Notes: a model not told the origin generated them from the sequence alone. Positions 36,148-42,505 are shown, counted from the stretch's first letter. The stretch: DNA of 64,000 nucleotides from Streptococcus himalayensis (GCF_001708305.1 NZ_CP016953.1:261001-325000); one strand, 5' to 3'. Translations and numbers: made by a program.

Positions 36148-36642
36148 TTAAAACGGCAAATCATCATCTGAAATATCCATAGGATTTGTGGTTTGTCCTT
36201 GGAAAAATGACCCTTGTTGCGGATTTGTATTCATTGATGGATTATAGCCTTGATTGTTTCCGCTTTGGAAATTGCCACCTTGATTATCATAATTTCCCTG
36301 CTGTTGTCCTTGATTTTGTTGATGTCTGCTTTCCAATAATTGGAAATGACTAGCAAGAACCTCTGTCACATACACGCGCTGCCCTTGTTGATTTTCATAG
36401 TTGCGTGTCTGGATACTGCCTGTAATGCCAATCAATGAGCCTTTCTTAGCCCAGTTTGCAAGATTTTCCGCCGCTTGTCGCCAGATAACACAATTGATAA
36501 AATCAGCCTCACGCTCGCCAGCTTCATTTTTAAAAGGGCGATTAACTGCAAGAGTAAAGGTGGCAACAGCCACATTTGAGGGCGTGTATCTCAGTTCAGC
36601 ATCTTTTGTAAGTCGCCCCACTAAAACAACATTATTTAGCAT
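36148..36642 (-). CDS. ssb: single-stranded DNA-binding protein
   Basis: 164 residues. The N-terminal OB fold ([54 protein letters not shown]) is followed by a Gln/Asn/Gly-rich linker and the acidic tip DISDDDLPF that recruits replication partners. GGAGG precedes the ATG. It works with the ERF annealase nearby in phage recombination and replication. Confidence 0.96.
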   Translation of the reverse strand: MLNNVVLVGRLTKDAELRYTPSNVAVATFTLAVNRPFKNEAGEREADFINCVIWRQAAENLANWAKKGSLIGITGSIQTRNYENQQGQRVYVTEVLASHFQLLESRHQQNQGQQQGNYDNQGGNFQSGNNQGYNPSMNTNPQQGSFFQGQTTNPMDISDDDLPF

Positions 36643-36905
36643 TTACCAAATCCTCCTTGACTAAGAAATTTTTGATAATTATGCATTATTAATCTATCTT
36701 CTAACCGTACAAGGGTATGGCATCTTGCCTTTTTCTTTGTTTTGAATTTTCTACCATCAAGATAATATTTTCTAGTCGGCTTTGAACTTTTCCTATACCA
36801 GGAATTCCCTTTTTTGATTTCATGGATAGTCCCATGTTTCAATTGAAAACCGGTTAACCCCAACACATTTAGATGACTGTACTTTTTTCGTGTTCTCTTA
36901 TTCAT
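36636..36905 (-). CDS. basic phage protein of unknown function
   Basis: 89 residues, very rich in Lys and Arg ([41 protein letters not shown]). It overlaps ssb by 7 bases and starts inside the stop of the small gene at 36898. Charge suggests nucleic acid binding; no family recognised. Confidence 0.65.
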   Translation of the reverse strand: MNKRTRKKYSHLNVLGLTGFQLKHGTIHEIKKGNSWYRKSSKPTRKYYLDGRKFKTKKKARCHTLVRLEDRLIMHNYQKFLSQGGFGKC

Positions 36906-36981
36906 TTCCTAAATCCTCCTTTTTCACAAACACACCATCCACCATTTTTCCTTGTCGGTCTTTGATTTCATTCCATGCCAT
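36898..36981 (-). CDS. 27-residue phage microprotein
   Basis: MAWNEIKDRQGKMVDGVFVKK then EDLGNE. Its ATG overlaps the stop of the DUF1351 gene (TAATG) and its stop overlaps the start of the next gene (ATGAATAA). This double coupling supports translation. Function unknown. Confidence 0.55.
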   Translation of the reverse strand: MAWNEIKDRQGKMVDGVFVKKEDLGNE

Positions 36982-38003
36982 TACAAATCTCCCAAAGTCT
37001 CAAAACTAATAAAATTATCCTCAAGATACTCTTTAAGCTCATCTAGTTGTGGTTTGCCACCGTGCAAAGTTAGTACCATTGTGACTGTTACTGGCTCGCT
37101 AGGTACAAATTCTGCCACTTCTGGGGCTGTGTTTTGGGTCTGAGGTCTGTCTGCCCCCTGCCACCCACTCTCAAGCTCTGATGGGCTGTTTTCGATGATT
37201 TCCCCTGTCTCAGCATCAATTGCTTTAATGTTGGCATTTGCTTGTTCCTGTGCCATACGTTCAATTTCTGCTTTACGCTCTGCCTCTGCTTTAGCCCTCG
37301 CCTCTTGTTGCTCTTTGCGTAAAGCGATGGCATCACGGTCTGATTTCATTAGTTTTAGGACATCAACCAGTGACTTCCCATCCTCAAAATGTCTGATATA
37401 GCCCTCTGCTGGTAAATCGTACTCTTGAGCTTGTTCCTCGATAACCTGCTTATTAGCTTTGAATTGCTCCAATGCTTCAAATTCAGCAAGCACCAGAGCG
37501 TCCATTTCATCAAGTACTGTTTTCTTGAGTTCAAATTTACCTGTCTTGAAATGCTTTTTAAGACTGTACTCCTCGTACTTGTTTTCAAAGGTGGATTTTT
37601 CAAGACCTGCTACCATACACTTATCTTCAAATGTGGCACGGACAACATCCACACGCATCAATCGCTCATGCTCATCAACTGCATTTAGTCCTGCTGTGAT
37701 AGTCTCAATAACCTCATCAAGAGGTTTCAAAGTTTTCTTATACCACTTTTCAAATTCTGCATAAGGGTTATTGATATTTGATTTAATTTCTTTTCGACGT
37801 GCCTCTAGTGCTTGTTTTAGCTTGTTAAGCCGTGTACGCTCATCATAATCAATTTTATAAGTTGAGGCTGTCACCTCATAATCAGTGTACTGTGCAACGA
37901 TTGCTGCAAGTTGCTTTTCCACGCTAGCATAATCAACGTTGATGACCGCTGGTGTGAATTCTACCTGAATTTCTGTTAGTGTTGAATTTGTTACATCTTT
38001 CAT
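36981..38003 (-). CDS. phage DUF1351 protein
   Basis: 340 residues. The family opening (LTEIQVEFTPAVINVDYASVEKQLAAIVAQY) is followed by a long coiled coil (residues about 55-270). It commonly lies next to recombination genes such as erf or recT in phages of Firmicutes. A role in recombination is inferred from that. Confidence 0.88.
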   Translation of the reverse strand: MKDVTNSTLTEIQVEFTPAVINVDYASVEKQLAAIVAQYTDYEVTASTYKIDYDERTRLNKLKQALEARRKEIKSNINNPYAEFEKWYKKTLKPLDEVIETITAGLNAVDEHERLMRVDVVRATFEDKCMVAGLEKSTFENKYEEYSLKKHFKTGKFELKKTVLDEMDALVLAEFEALEQFKANKQVIEEQAQEYDLPAEGYIRHFEDGKSLVDVLKLMKSDRDAIALRKEQQEARAKAEAERKAEIERMAQEQANANIKAIDAETGEIIENSPSELESGWQGADRPQTQNTAPEVAEFVPSEPVTVTMVLTLHGGKPQLDELKEYLEDNFISFETLGDL

Positions 38004-38014
38004 TTCTGTTCTCC

Positions 38015-38722
38015 TTATTTTGCCTGTGCTATTTTTAGCTGTGTTTTCAAATATCCCAAGACAACCTCATAGCCTGCTGCTGTAACTTGATGAAAATCTG
38101 TAATCTTGTATTTACTCAAAACAAAGTTAGCTATTTGATCAACAGGAATTCCCTTGGCCTTTGCGATAGACTCGACTGTTCGGAAAATCGTCTGATATTG
38201 GATATTGTCAATAAATTGCCCCTGTTGGTTGTTTGGTTGCTGATTATTTTGAGGCTGTTGATTAGGTTTTGATTGCTGGGCTTGTTGTTTTTGTCCTTGC
38301 TTTTGATTGTTTTGTTGGTGATACTCATTGCTATCTGCATCTTTGGTATCGTCAATCAAGAAAAGACCATTTAAGGCGTATTTCCTAGCATAACTAGATG
38401 CTGCTCCTGTTATCTGTGAGCCATCCATCCCTTTTTTGATTTCTTCTTCTCTTGCCCTAGCCTTGACAGTGATTTTTTCACCGGTCTCAACATCAACAAA
38501 TGAGATAGTTGCTACAAGATAATACCGCTGTCCAACGTACTCTATGCTATCATCCTCGATATAGGTGATTGCATTATTCTCAACAAGTAATGGCTTTAAC
38601 GCCTCCATAATGTCCTCGGCATTACGATAACTATACTTACCAAAATTGTTGTACTGACCTTTGGGAGCTTTCAAATCACGTTGAATATTAAGCAACTTCC
38701 TGTAAATTGTTAATTCTGCCAT
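38015..38722 (-). CDS. erf: ERF-family single-strand annealing protein
   Basis: 235 residues. The ERF domain spans residues 1-130 (LLNIQRDLKAPKGQYNNFGKYSYRNAEDIMEALKPLL, QITGAASSYARKYALNGLFLIDD). A Gln/Asn-rich linker with runs of NNQQ leads to a C-terminal helical part. It anneals complementary single strands in phage recombination, with SSB encoded nearby. Confidence 0.94.
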   Translation of the reverse strand: MAELTIYRKLLNIQRDLKAPKGQYNNFGKYSYRNAEDIMEALKPLLVENNAITYIEDDSIEYVGQRYYLVATISFVDVETGEKITVKARAREEEIKKGMDGSQITGAASSYARKYALNGLFLIDDTKDADSNEYHQQNNQKQGQKQQAQQSKPNQQPQNNQQPNNQQGQFIDNIQYQTIFRTVESIAKAKGIPVDQIANFVLSKYKITDFHQVTAAGYEVVLGYLKTQLKIAQAK

Positions 38723-38730
38723 CGCTCACC

Positions 38731-38871
38731 TCATGCCACATACTTTCTACCAAGCTTTTTCACCAAGTAGATGTACTTAGGTCTATTCGTCAGCCCTAGA
38801 TTCAATAACTCCTCTTTCTCAGCTTGGCTCGCTCTCTGCCAAACCAAATCTTCTCGACTGTATTTTTTCAT
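38731..38871 (-). CDS. small basic phage protein
   Basis: 46 residues, MKKYSREDLVWQRASQAEKE then ELLNLGLTNRPKYIYLVKKL, behind a GAGGACTGGTG ribosome binding site. Upstream of erf in the same direction. Function unknown. Confidence 0.6.
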   Translation of the reverse strand: MKKYSREDLVWQRASQAEKEELLNLGLTNRPKYIYLVKKLGRKYVA

Positions 38872-38905
38872 CACCAGTCCTCATGCTTTCTTTTTGATTT
38901 CTCCT

Positions 38906-39164
38906 TGTGGATAACCCCACTACCCCTATATTATTTAGTCTAGGATAAGGAGATTATTGTATTTGTTAGTCTTTATTATTCAGTTAGTTATTATTTATAA
39001 ATTAGTATTTATTATTAAGTTAGTATTTATTAGTGGACAGTTTTTCACATTTGAATTTTTTAAATCTGAATTTTTCACATTTGAATTTTTCAAAAATGAT
39101 TTTTTTCAAATCTGAATTTTTGAGATTTGAATTTTATTTTAAGTTTTCCACAGACTTATCCACA
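38906..39164. other. candidate phage replication origin
   Basis: Two perfect DnaA boxes (TGTGGATAA at 38906-38914; TTATCCACA at 39156-39164), a near match TTTTCCACA at 39144-39152, and an AT-rich stretch (38930-39040) with TTAGTATTTATTA repeats. Five iteron-like ATYTGAATTTT units lie at 39045-39134. It lies between the initiator-like gene and the recombination genes. The 38872-39133 gap holds no other gene. Confidence 0.6.
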
Positions 39165-39533
39165 ACTTGAGAAGGCACATACTCCTCCAGTTTTGGTAAA
39201 ATGTAATCTTTAAAATACCAATCTGTTATCTTAAAATCAGCAGCAAATCTGAAAGTCTCTTTCCCCTTTTTATAGCCCCGACCTATCGTCACCGTACGAA
39301 TATAGCCAAGCTCCTCTAACTGCTTAAAATACTTGTCAACCGTAGTCCTTGATAATCCCGCCCTCTTTGCAATTTCAGGCGGATAAATTTTCCAAGTCGA
39401 CTTATTGCGTAAAATGACGAGCATGATTCCCAAAGCTCTAGCATCCAACCCAGGATCATCAATCAAATCATTATTGATAGTTGTATAATTTTTATCGCTA
39501 TTTTTATGGAAAGATATATTGCATGTCTCTCAT
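39134..39533 (-). pseudogene. phage replication initiator-like winged-helix protein, frameshifted near its start
   Basis: The main frame (39134-39466 and in-frame upstream) reads KNYTTINNDLIDDPGLDARALGIM, then a winged helix with IYPPEIAKRAGLSRTTVDKYFKQLEELGYI. The TINNDLIDDP opening is typical of phage replication initiators that begin about 15 residues earlier. An ATG at 39531-39533 with GAGGAG upstream opens a frame MRDMQYIF that would join after removal of one base near 39508. As it stands, translation would need a weak TTG start at 39466 or a frameshift. Confidence 0.65.
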
Positions 39534-39536
39534 GCC

Positions 39537-39872
39537 TTATGCTCCTCTCTTCATTTTTATCTTTTTCTTGATTTCTCGCTTACCATCTAAAGTTTTTCGA
39601 TATTTCAAAAACTTTCTAAAGCCCTCAATATCTGTACTTGTACCATAGACATATTCTGTCCACCCGGGCAAATTATCCATCAAACGACGAATATCTCCGA
39701 CCTGACGCTCCGTCAAATCAAACTTCAAAGCCAAATTCTTATCACACATAGCCTCAAGCTCAAAACTCTTGTTAAATTTGCCATTCTCCAAGGCTCTGGT
39801 CACAATTTTAGTCACAGTTTCAACAATCAAACGTTTCACCTCTGCTTGCCAGTCCACACTGAATAATTCCAT
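39537..39872 (-). CDS. phage early DNA-binding-like protein
   Basis: 111 residues, MELFSVDWQAEVKRLIVETV, with a helix-turn-helix-like centre (LALKFDLTERQVGDIRRLMDNLPGW) and a very basic end (KREIKKKIKMKRGA). Layout resembles the DUF771 proteins of streptococcal phages, though I am unsure. It starts behind AAAGGAG and runs opposite to the sRNA unit at 39892. Confidence 0.62.
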   Translation of the reverse strand: MELFSVDWQAEVKRLIVETVTKIVTRALENGKFNKSFELEAMCDKNLALKFDLTERQVGDIRRLMDNLPGWTEYVYGTSTDIEGFRKFLKYRKTLDGKREIKKKIKMKRGA

Positions 39873-39891
39873 AGCCTTTTCTCCTTTCTTG

Positions 39892-39900
39892 TGATATAAT
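39892..39900 (+). promoter_or_regulatory. extended -10 promoter of the repeat-containing sRNA
   Basis: TGATATAAT is a perfect TG-n-TATAAT element. No clear -35 is seen, as is common with extended -10 promoters. Transcription should start near 39907. Confidence 0.7.
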
Positions 39901-39906
39901 TTAAGT

Positions 39907-39995
39907 AGTTAATTTTTGTAAGTCCCCTCCTACTGATTGCCGTCAGTGTTTTAGAACTATGTTGTTTCAAGCGTTCTAAAACTGGGGGCTTTTTT
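39907..39995 (+). ncRNA. sRNA with a solitary type II-A CRISPR-repeat-like unit
   Basis: A self-contained unit: promoter at 39892, about 89 nt, terminator TTTTTT. Nested structure: outer stem AGTCCCC (39921) with GGGGGCT (39984), hairpin ACTGA/TCAGT (39932-39947), and a repeat-like segment 39948-39982. That segment starts GTTTTAGAACTATG, continues TTGTTTCAA and ends GTTCTAAAAC. By my hand alignment it matches about 29 of 36 bases of the S. mutans/S. thermophilus CRISPR3-type repeat as I recall it, and about 27 of the S. pyogenes one. Its ends form a perfect 10-base stem. No second repeat and no cas gene is present. Confidence 0.72.
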
Positions 39996-40003
39996 GCTAT
40001 AAT
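39995..40003 (+). promoter_or_regulatory. extended -10 promoter of the 78-residue gene
   Basis: TGCTATAAT begins in the last T of the sRNA terminator. It would start a transcript about 25 bases before the GAAAGGAGG ribosome binding site of the gene at 40034. Confidence 0.65.
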
Positions 40004-40033
40004 TGGCTTATCCTATTGAAAGGAGGATAAGCT

Positions 40034-40270
40034 ATGATTACTTGTCATATTGTGATTGAGGGGCATACAGAACCTGTTCCAATGATATTGCCTACTATTC
40101 CCTCTATAGGCTCTGTCATTGCAAGGTCATCAGACCCTAAATCAGAACATTATTTAGTGAAATGTGTTGAATATGTTCACGGTCATGATACTGTTAATTT
40201 ACATATTCAAGCATTTCCGAACCAGATCAGTGCTGTCAACGCTATTGATGGTTTCAGGAATAATAGATAA
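40034..40270 (+). CDS. 78-residue phage protein of unknown function, moron-like
   Basis: MITCHIVIEGHTEPVPMILP, then PSIGSVIARSSDPKSEHYLV and a His-rich VEYVHGHDTVNLHI. It runs against the surrounding early operon and has its own promoter and a strong GGAGG ribosome binding site, like an independently expressed accessory gene. It overlaps the oppositely oriented gene at 40199 by 72 bases. No family recognised. Confidence 0.7.
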   Translation: MITCHIVIEGHTEPVPMILPTIPSIGSVIARSSDPKSEHYLVKCVEYVHGHDTVNLHIQAFPNQISAVNAIDGFRNNR

Positions 40271-40459
40271 TTCTATTACCTTAACCCAATAATTATCCAA
40301 CACTTTTTTATCAATATAGACTGCTTGTTCGCACAAACCTCCATAATCATCAAAAAATATGGCTCGTCGAACAAGCAGTTCTTTTTCACTTTCTAGCTCA
40401 ATACGACCAGCGATTTTGCCAGAAATTTCAAGATATTTACCCACCAAGTTATTTTCCAT
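40199..40459 (-). CDS. phage protein of unknown function
   Basis: 86 residues, MENNLVGKYLEISGKIAGRI, from the ATG at 40457-40459 behind AAAGGAGCAGC. Predicted mixed alpha/beta, acidic (pattern ESEKELLVRRAIFFDDYGGL). The open frame continues upstream through the next gene's overlap, but the ribosome binding site favours this start. It follows the RHH gene by 11 bases and overlaps the opposite gene at 40034. Confidence 0.68.
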   Translation of the reverse strand: MENNLVGKYLEISGKIAGRIELESEKELLVRRAIFFDDYGGLCEQAVYIDKKVLDNYWVKVIELSIIPETINSVDSTDLVRKCLNM

Positions 40460-40470
40460 GCTGCTCCTTT

Positions 40471-40599
40471 CTACTCCCTCTCTAACTTCTCCACCACCGC
40501 CAAGCGAACAAAAGCCGACATGGACAAGCCCAAACGCTTGCATCGCTCTTCTAGTCGCTCTTTTAGGGGCGGTGACAACTGAACGTGTATAAACTTCAT
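40471..40599 (-). CDS. ribbon-helix-helix protein, copy 1
   Basis: 42 residues: MKFIHVQLSPPLKERLEERC, then KRLGLSMSAFVRLAVVEKLERE. A beta strand followed by two helices with the GLSMSAFVRLAV turn is the ribbon-helix-helix fold of small DNA-binding repressors. A second copy of the same length at 41383 is nearly identical in DNA. It stands before the 86-residue gene and may autoregulate that pair. Confidence 0.78.
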   Translation of the reverse strand: MKFIHVQLSPPLKERLEERCKRLGLSMSAFVRLAVVEKLERE

Positions 40600-40629
40600 G
40601 ATCAATACTCCTTTTTTCTACTTGTATGA

Positions 40630-40635
40630 TATAAT
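40630..40635 (+). promoter_or_regulatory. -10 of the 176-residue membrane protein gene
   Basis: TATAAT preceded by TGA forms an extended -10 (TGATATAAT), 26 bases before the start codon at 40662 and pointing away from the RHH gene. Confidence 0.6.
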
Positions 40636-40661
40636 GAAAAATAAAATGACTGGAGAATAAT

Positions 40662-41192
40662 ATGCCAAATATAACAAATGATAACGTCCAAATCTGGACT
40701 CTATACATCACCGTAGCTATCGCTTTAATAGGATTCGTTTTTAACGTCATATCCTTGAGACAAACTAAAAAAGCTACTGAGGATATGGCAAAGCCTTATA
40801 TCAATGTCTTTATAGATGTCTATGCTATAAAAAGCGATTATCGAGTCTATGTTTTCAAAAATTTCGGAAACTCTCCGGCCTATATCGATAAAATTGAAGT
40901 ACTTGGTGAACTTGACACCGTCCATCAAAAACTCAAATTTCAATCATTAGTTGGAAATATGATTGCCCCAGGTCAGTCAATAACCTCAACGATTGAAAGA
41001 GGGTATCACGGTATAGCGACGCTTCACATCAAATATCATGACCAACACAATAACGATTACAAAGCCTCTTTTAGACTAGATGCCGATGCTTTCAATACAT
41101 TGACCTATATAGTCCCAGATACTAGCAATAGTGACGATGTAGCAAGTGCTATCCGTCAATCAACTGCTGCCCTCATTCGGGATATGAAATAG
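40662..41192 (+). CDS. membrane-anchored phage protein, moron-like
   Basis: 176 residues. One N-terminal membrane segment (IWTLYITVAIALIGFVFNVISL, residues about 10-31), then a soluble beta-rich domain (YINVFIDVYAIKSDYRVYVF, FGNSPAYIDKIEVLG). It has its own promoter and points opposite to the early operon, between the two RHH copies. Superinfection exclusion or another lysogenic function is possible but not shown. Confidence 0.7.
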   Translation: MPNITNDNVQIWTLYITVAIALIGFVFNVISLRQTKKATEDMAKPYINVFIDVYAIKSDYRVYVFKNFGNSPAYIDKIEVLGELDTVHQKLKFQSLVGNMIAPGQSITSTIERGYHGIATLHIKYHDQHNNDYKASFRLDADAFNTLTYIVPDTSNSDDVASAIRQSTAALIRDMK

Positions 41193-41224
41193 CTATCATT
41201 TCCCCACCCCACGTCTTGATAATA

Positions 41225-41365
41225 TCAAAATGCTTTGGCGTGGCGAAATCGAATTTGAACATCTTCATCGCTAAGCGTATTGGCGATGATTTTATTTTTG
41301 ATGTCAATAGCCTCATCCTCGGACTTAACGATAAACTCATAACGTATTTTCAGTTTCGCATTCAT
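41225..41365 (-). CDS. small phage protein behind RHH copy 2
   Basis: 46 residues: MNAKLKIRYEFIVKSEDEAI then DIKNKIIANTLSDEDVQIRF. GGAGAGAGG precedes the ATG at 41363-41365. Highly charged, probably one beta-alpha-beta unit. It occupies the same place behind RHH copy 2 as the 86-residue gene behind copy 1, but is unrelated to it. Confidence 0.62.
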   Translation of the reverse strand: MNAKLKIRYEFIVKSEDEAIDIKNKIIANTLSDEDVQIRFRHAKAF

Positions 41366-41382
41366 TCAGCCTCTCTCCTTTC

Positions 41383-41511
41383 CTACTCCCTCTCTAACTT
41401 CTCCACCACCGCCAAGCGAACAAAAGCCGACATGGACAAGCCCAAACGCTTGCATCGCTCTTCTAGTCGCTCTTTTAGAGGCGGTGACAACTGAACGTGT
41501 ATAAACTTCAT
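41383..41511 (-). CDS. ribbon-helix-helix protein, copy 2
   Basis: 42 residues, as far as I can read the same protein as 40471-40599; one base differs in the coding part I compared (GGGGC versus GAGGC in the complement) and is silent. Near identity over about 130 bases with unrelated flanks points to a recent duplication or a conserved cassette. Confidence 0.78.
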   Translation of the reverse strand: MKFIHVQLSPPLKERLEERCKRLGLSMSAFVRLAVVEKLERE

Positions 41512-41539
41512 AGTCTACTCCTTTCTACCCTTAGGTGTT

Positions 41540-41567
41540 AAATCTCTTGAAGAATGTCAAGAGATTT
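41540..41567. terminator. hairpin downstream of the frameshifted small gene
   Basis: AAATCTCTTGA and its complement form an 11-base perfect stem with a six-base loop. There is only a short T run on either side, so it may be a weak terminator or an operator. Confidence 0.45.
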
Positions 41568-41652
41568 TATACAAGTATTGTATAAAGTTTGACCTTTATT
41601 TGACCAAATGCTTTTGCGTCAGCTATTCCTTGAATGGTAATTCTAAATCCAT
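41567..41652 (-). pseudogene. frameshifted small phage gene
   Basis: A strong GGAGG ribosome binding site precedes ATG at 41650-41652, but the frame MDLELPFKE stops after nine codons. The next frame reads ITIQGIADAKAFGQIKVKLYTILV to a stop at 41567. One added base after codon 4 would give a continuous protein of about 28 residues. Small phage proteins with a TIQGIADAKAF core are familiar to me, but the frameshift could also be a sequencing error. Confidence 0.45.
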
Positions 41653-41683
41653 ATTTTCCTCCTTGGTGAATAAGCTGTTTTTG

Positions 41684-41697
41684 TACGAATTTTCGTA
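41684..41697. promoter_or_regulatory. repressor operator 3 (candidate)
   Basis: TACGAATTTTCGTA, the same inverted repeat as at 42592 and 42653. A TATAAT (41700-41705, plus strand) lies directly beside it. Confidence 0.6.
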
Positions 41698-41714
41698 TAT
41701 ATAATTAAATTTTT

Positions 41715-41921
41715 TTATCCTGAAATACTTCCCTCAGAAAACAGAAAGACCATATCGTATTCAGGAAAAAATCTAGTCTGTATAGCTAACGCTTCTCCAA
41801 ATTTAAAATCTGATTTTCCGTCGATTTTATCTCTGATAGTCTGATATTTCACGCCCAAAAAATCTGCCATATCTACCAAAGTTACATTTTTTTCCTGACG
41901 AACTCTTTCAATATTTAACAA
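41715..41921 (-). CDS. Cro-like helix-turn-helix regulator
   Basis: 68 residues (MLNIERVRQEKNVTLVDMAD). The helix-turn-helix covers residues about 13-38 (LVDMADFLGVKYQTIRDKIDGK). It is the first sizeable regulator gene of the leftward operon and lies across the immunity region from the S24 repressor, the place of Cro. It probably competes for the TACGAATTTTCGTA operators. Confidence 0.75.
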   Translation of the reverse strand: MLNIERVRQEKNVTLVDMADFLGVKYQTIRDKIDGKSDFKFGEALAIQTRFFPEYDMVFLFSEGSISG

Positions 41922-42003
41922 AAAACCTCACTCCTTTCTTTTTCAAATGTGGTATAATACAGTTGGCACTAACGATATCGCCTTAGAAAAGGAGGTACCG
42001 CTT

Positions 42004-42099
42004 ATGTGCGATTTCATCATATTTTTACTTACCGCAATCGTTGACGCCATCGTCAGCTGGTTGGTGGCTCGCTGGTTAGACGACCACTTCGGCAAGTAA
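42004..42099 (+). CDS. Fst/Ldr-type small toxin
   Basis: 31 residues: MCDFIIFLLTAIVDAIVSWL then VARWLDDHFGK. A single hydrophobic helix with a W-L-D-D-charged tail is the hallmark of Fst-type membrane toxins. The ribosome binding site is AAAGGAGG. Convergent with an antisense RNA and sharing a bidirectional terminator, as in the enterococcal par locus. It would damage the membrane if unrepressed and thereby stabilise the prophage; activity is inferred. Confidence 0.72.
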   Translation: MCDFIIFLLTAIVDAIVSWLVARWLDDHFGK

Positions 42100-42127
42100 T
42101 CACGGTTAGTGTCTTCTAACCCACAAC

Positions 42128-42209
42128 AAAAGCCCCTAGATTGCTGGAACAGTCTAGGGGCTTTGTGTAGCACTAATCTTAGTGCGATTTCATCTTCCCC
42201 TATATTATC
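42128..42209 (-). ncRNA. antitoxin RNA (RNA II-like) of the par/Fst-type locus
   Basis: A perfect promoter on the minus strand: TTGACA (complement of 42227-42232), 17-base spacer, GATAAT (42204-42209). The RNA of about 70 nt ends at the shared terminator 42129-42164. Near its 5' end it carries the complement of GTGCGATTTCATC (42183-42195) and of GCACTAA (42171-42177), both also present in the toxin mRNA leader. Confidence 0.68.
42129..42164. terminator. bidirectional terminator of the par/Fst-type locus
   Basis: AAAGCCCCTAGA paired with TCTAGGGGCTTT, extended by TTG/CAG with one wobble, six-base loop. Works for both converging RNAs. Confidence 0.85.
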
Positions 42210-42255
42210 CCACATACGAATGATATTGTCAATTATTTTTGATGATACCTAAAAA

Positions 42256-42360
42256 CTAAAGACCTAGCAATTTCCAGATGATATTAACAATAGTGGCAGC
42301 ACCTGTAGCAATTAAAAGAATAATCACCCAGTAAAGAATGTCATCTTTTTTGTTTTTCAT
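42256..42360 (-). CDS. 34-residue phage membrane protein
   Basis: MKNKKDDILYWVIILLIATG then AATIVNIIWKLLGL: a short charged start and one membrane helix. AAAGGAGATAGAG precedes the ATG at 42358-42360. It lies behind the TTG-started gene at 42422 in the leftward early operon. Function unknown. Confidence 0.65.
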   Translation of the reverse strand: MKNKKDDILYWVIILLIATGAATIVNIIWKLLGL

Positions 42361-42382
42361 TGTCTCTATCTCCTTTCTATGC

Positions 42383-42505
42383 TATAATGATAGTTAAGCG
42401 ATGGGGCTTTCGCCCCGTCTCTTAACCGAGTAGCCAATCGATTAGCTTTGTGATGATCGCTGTAGCGACTGCTACTCCTAGCTCCTTTTTGTAGGAGCTT
42501 TTTTC
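42383..42505 (+). ncRNA. antisense RNA opposite the 44-residue membrane protein gene
   Basis: Extended -10 TGCTATAAT (42380-42388) and a terminator AGCTCC/GGAGCT followed by TTTTTTC (42480-42505) delimit an RNA of about 110 nt. Most of it is complementary to the 3' half of the gene at 42422-42556. Near its start is a long hairpin, GTTAAGCGATGGGGC against GCCCC and CTTAAC. Confidence 0.6.

Larger units (their letters stand above)
41953..42168 (+). ncRNA. toxin mRNA (RNA I-like) of a par/Fst-type locus
   Basis: -10 TATAAT at 41953-41958 with TG three bases ahead. Transcript from about 41965 covers GGCACTAAC, the toxin frame and the shared terminator at 42129-42164. It contains the repeat GTGCGATTTCATC over the start codon region, which the antitoxin RNA can pair with. 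Confidence 0.65.

Noticed and set aside
39948..39982. A CRISPR array
   Set aside because: Only one repeat-like unit exists here; I found no second copy and no cas genes in the window. It is reported as a solitary unit in an sRNA, not an array.
40199..40750. 183-residue minus-strand protein
   Set aside because: The longer frame crosses the RHH gene and the promoter of the opposite gene; the ribosome binding site supports an 86-residue start at 40459.
41998..42215. 90-codon minus-strand frame across the Fst-like locus
   Set aside because: It is antisense to the toxin and runs through the bidirectional terminator; the RNA reading explains the region better.
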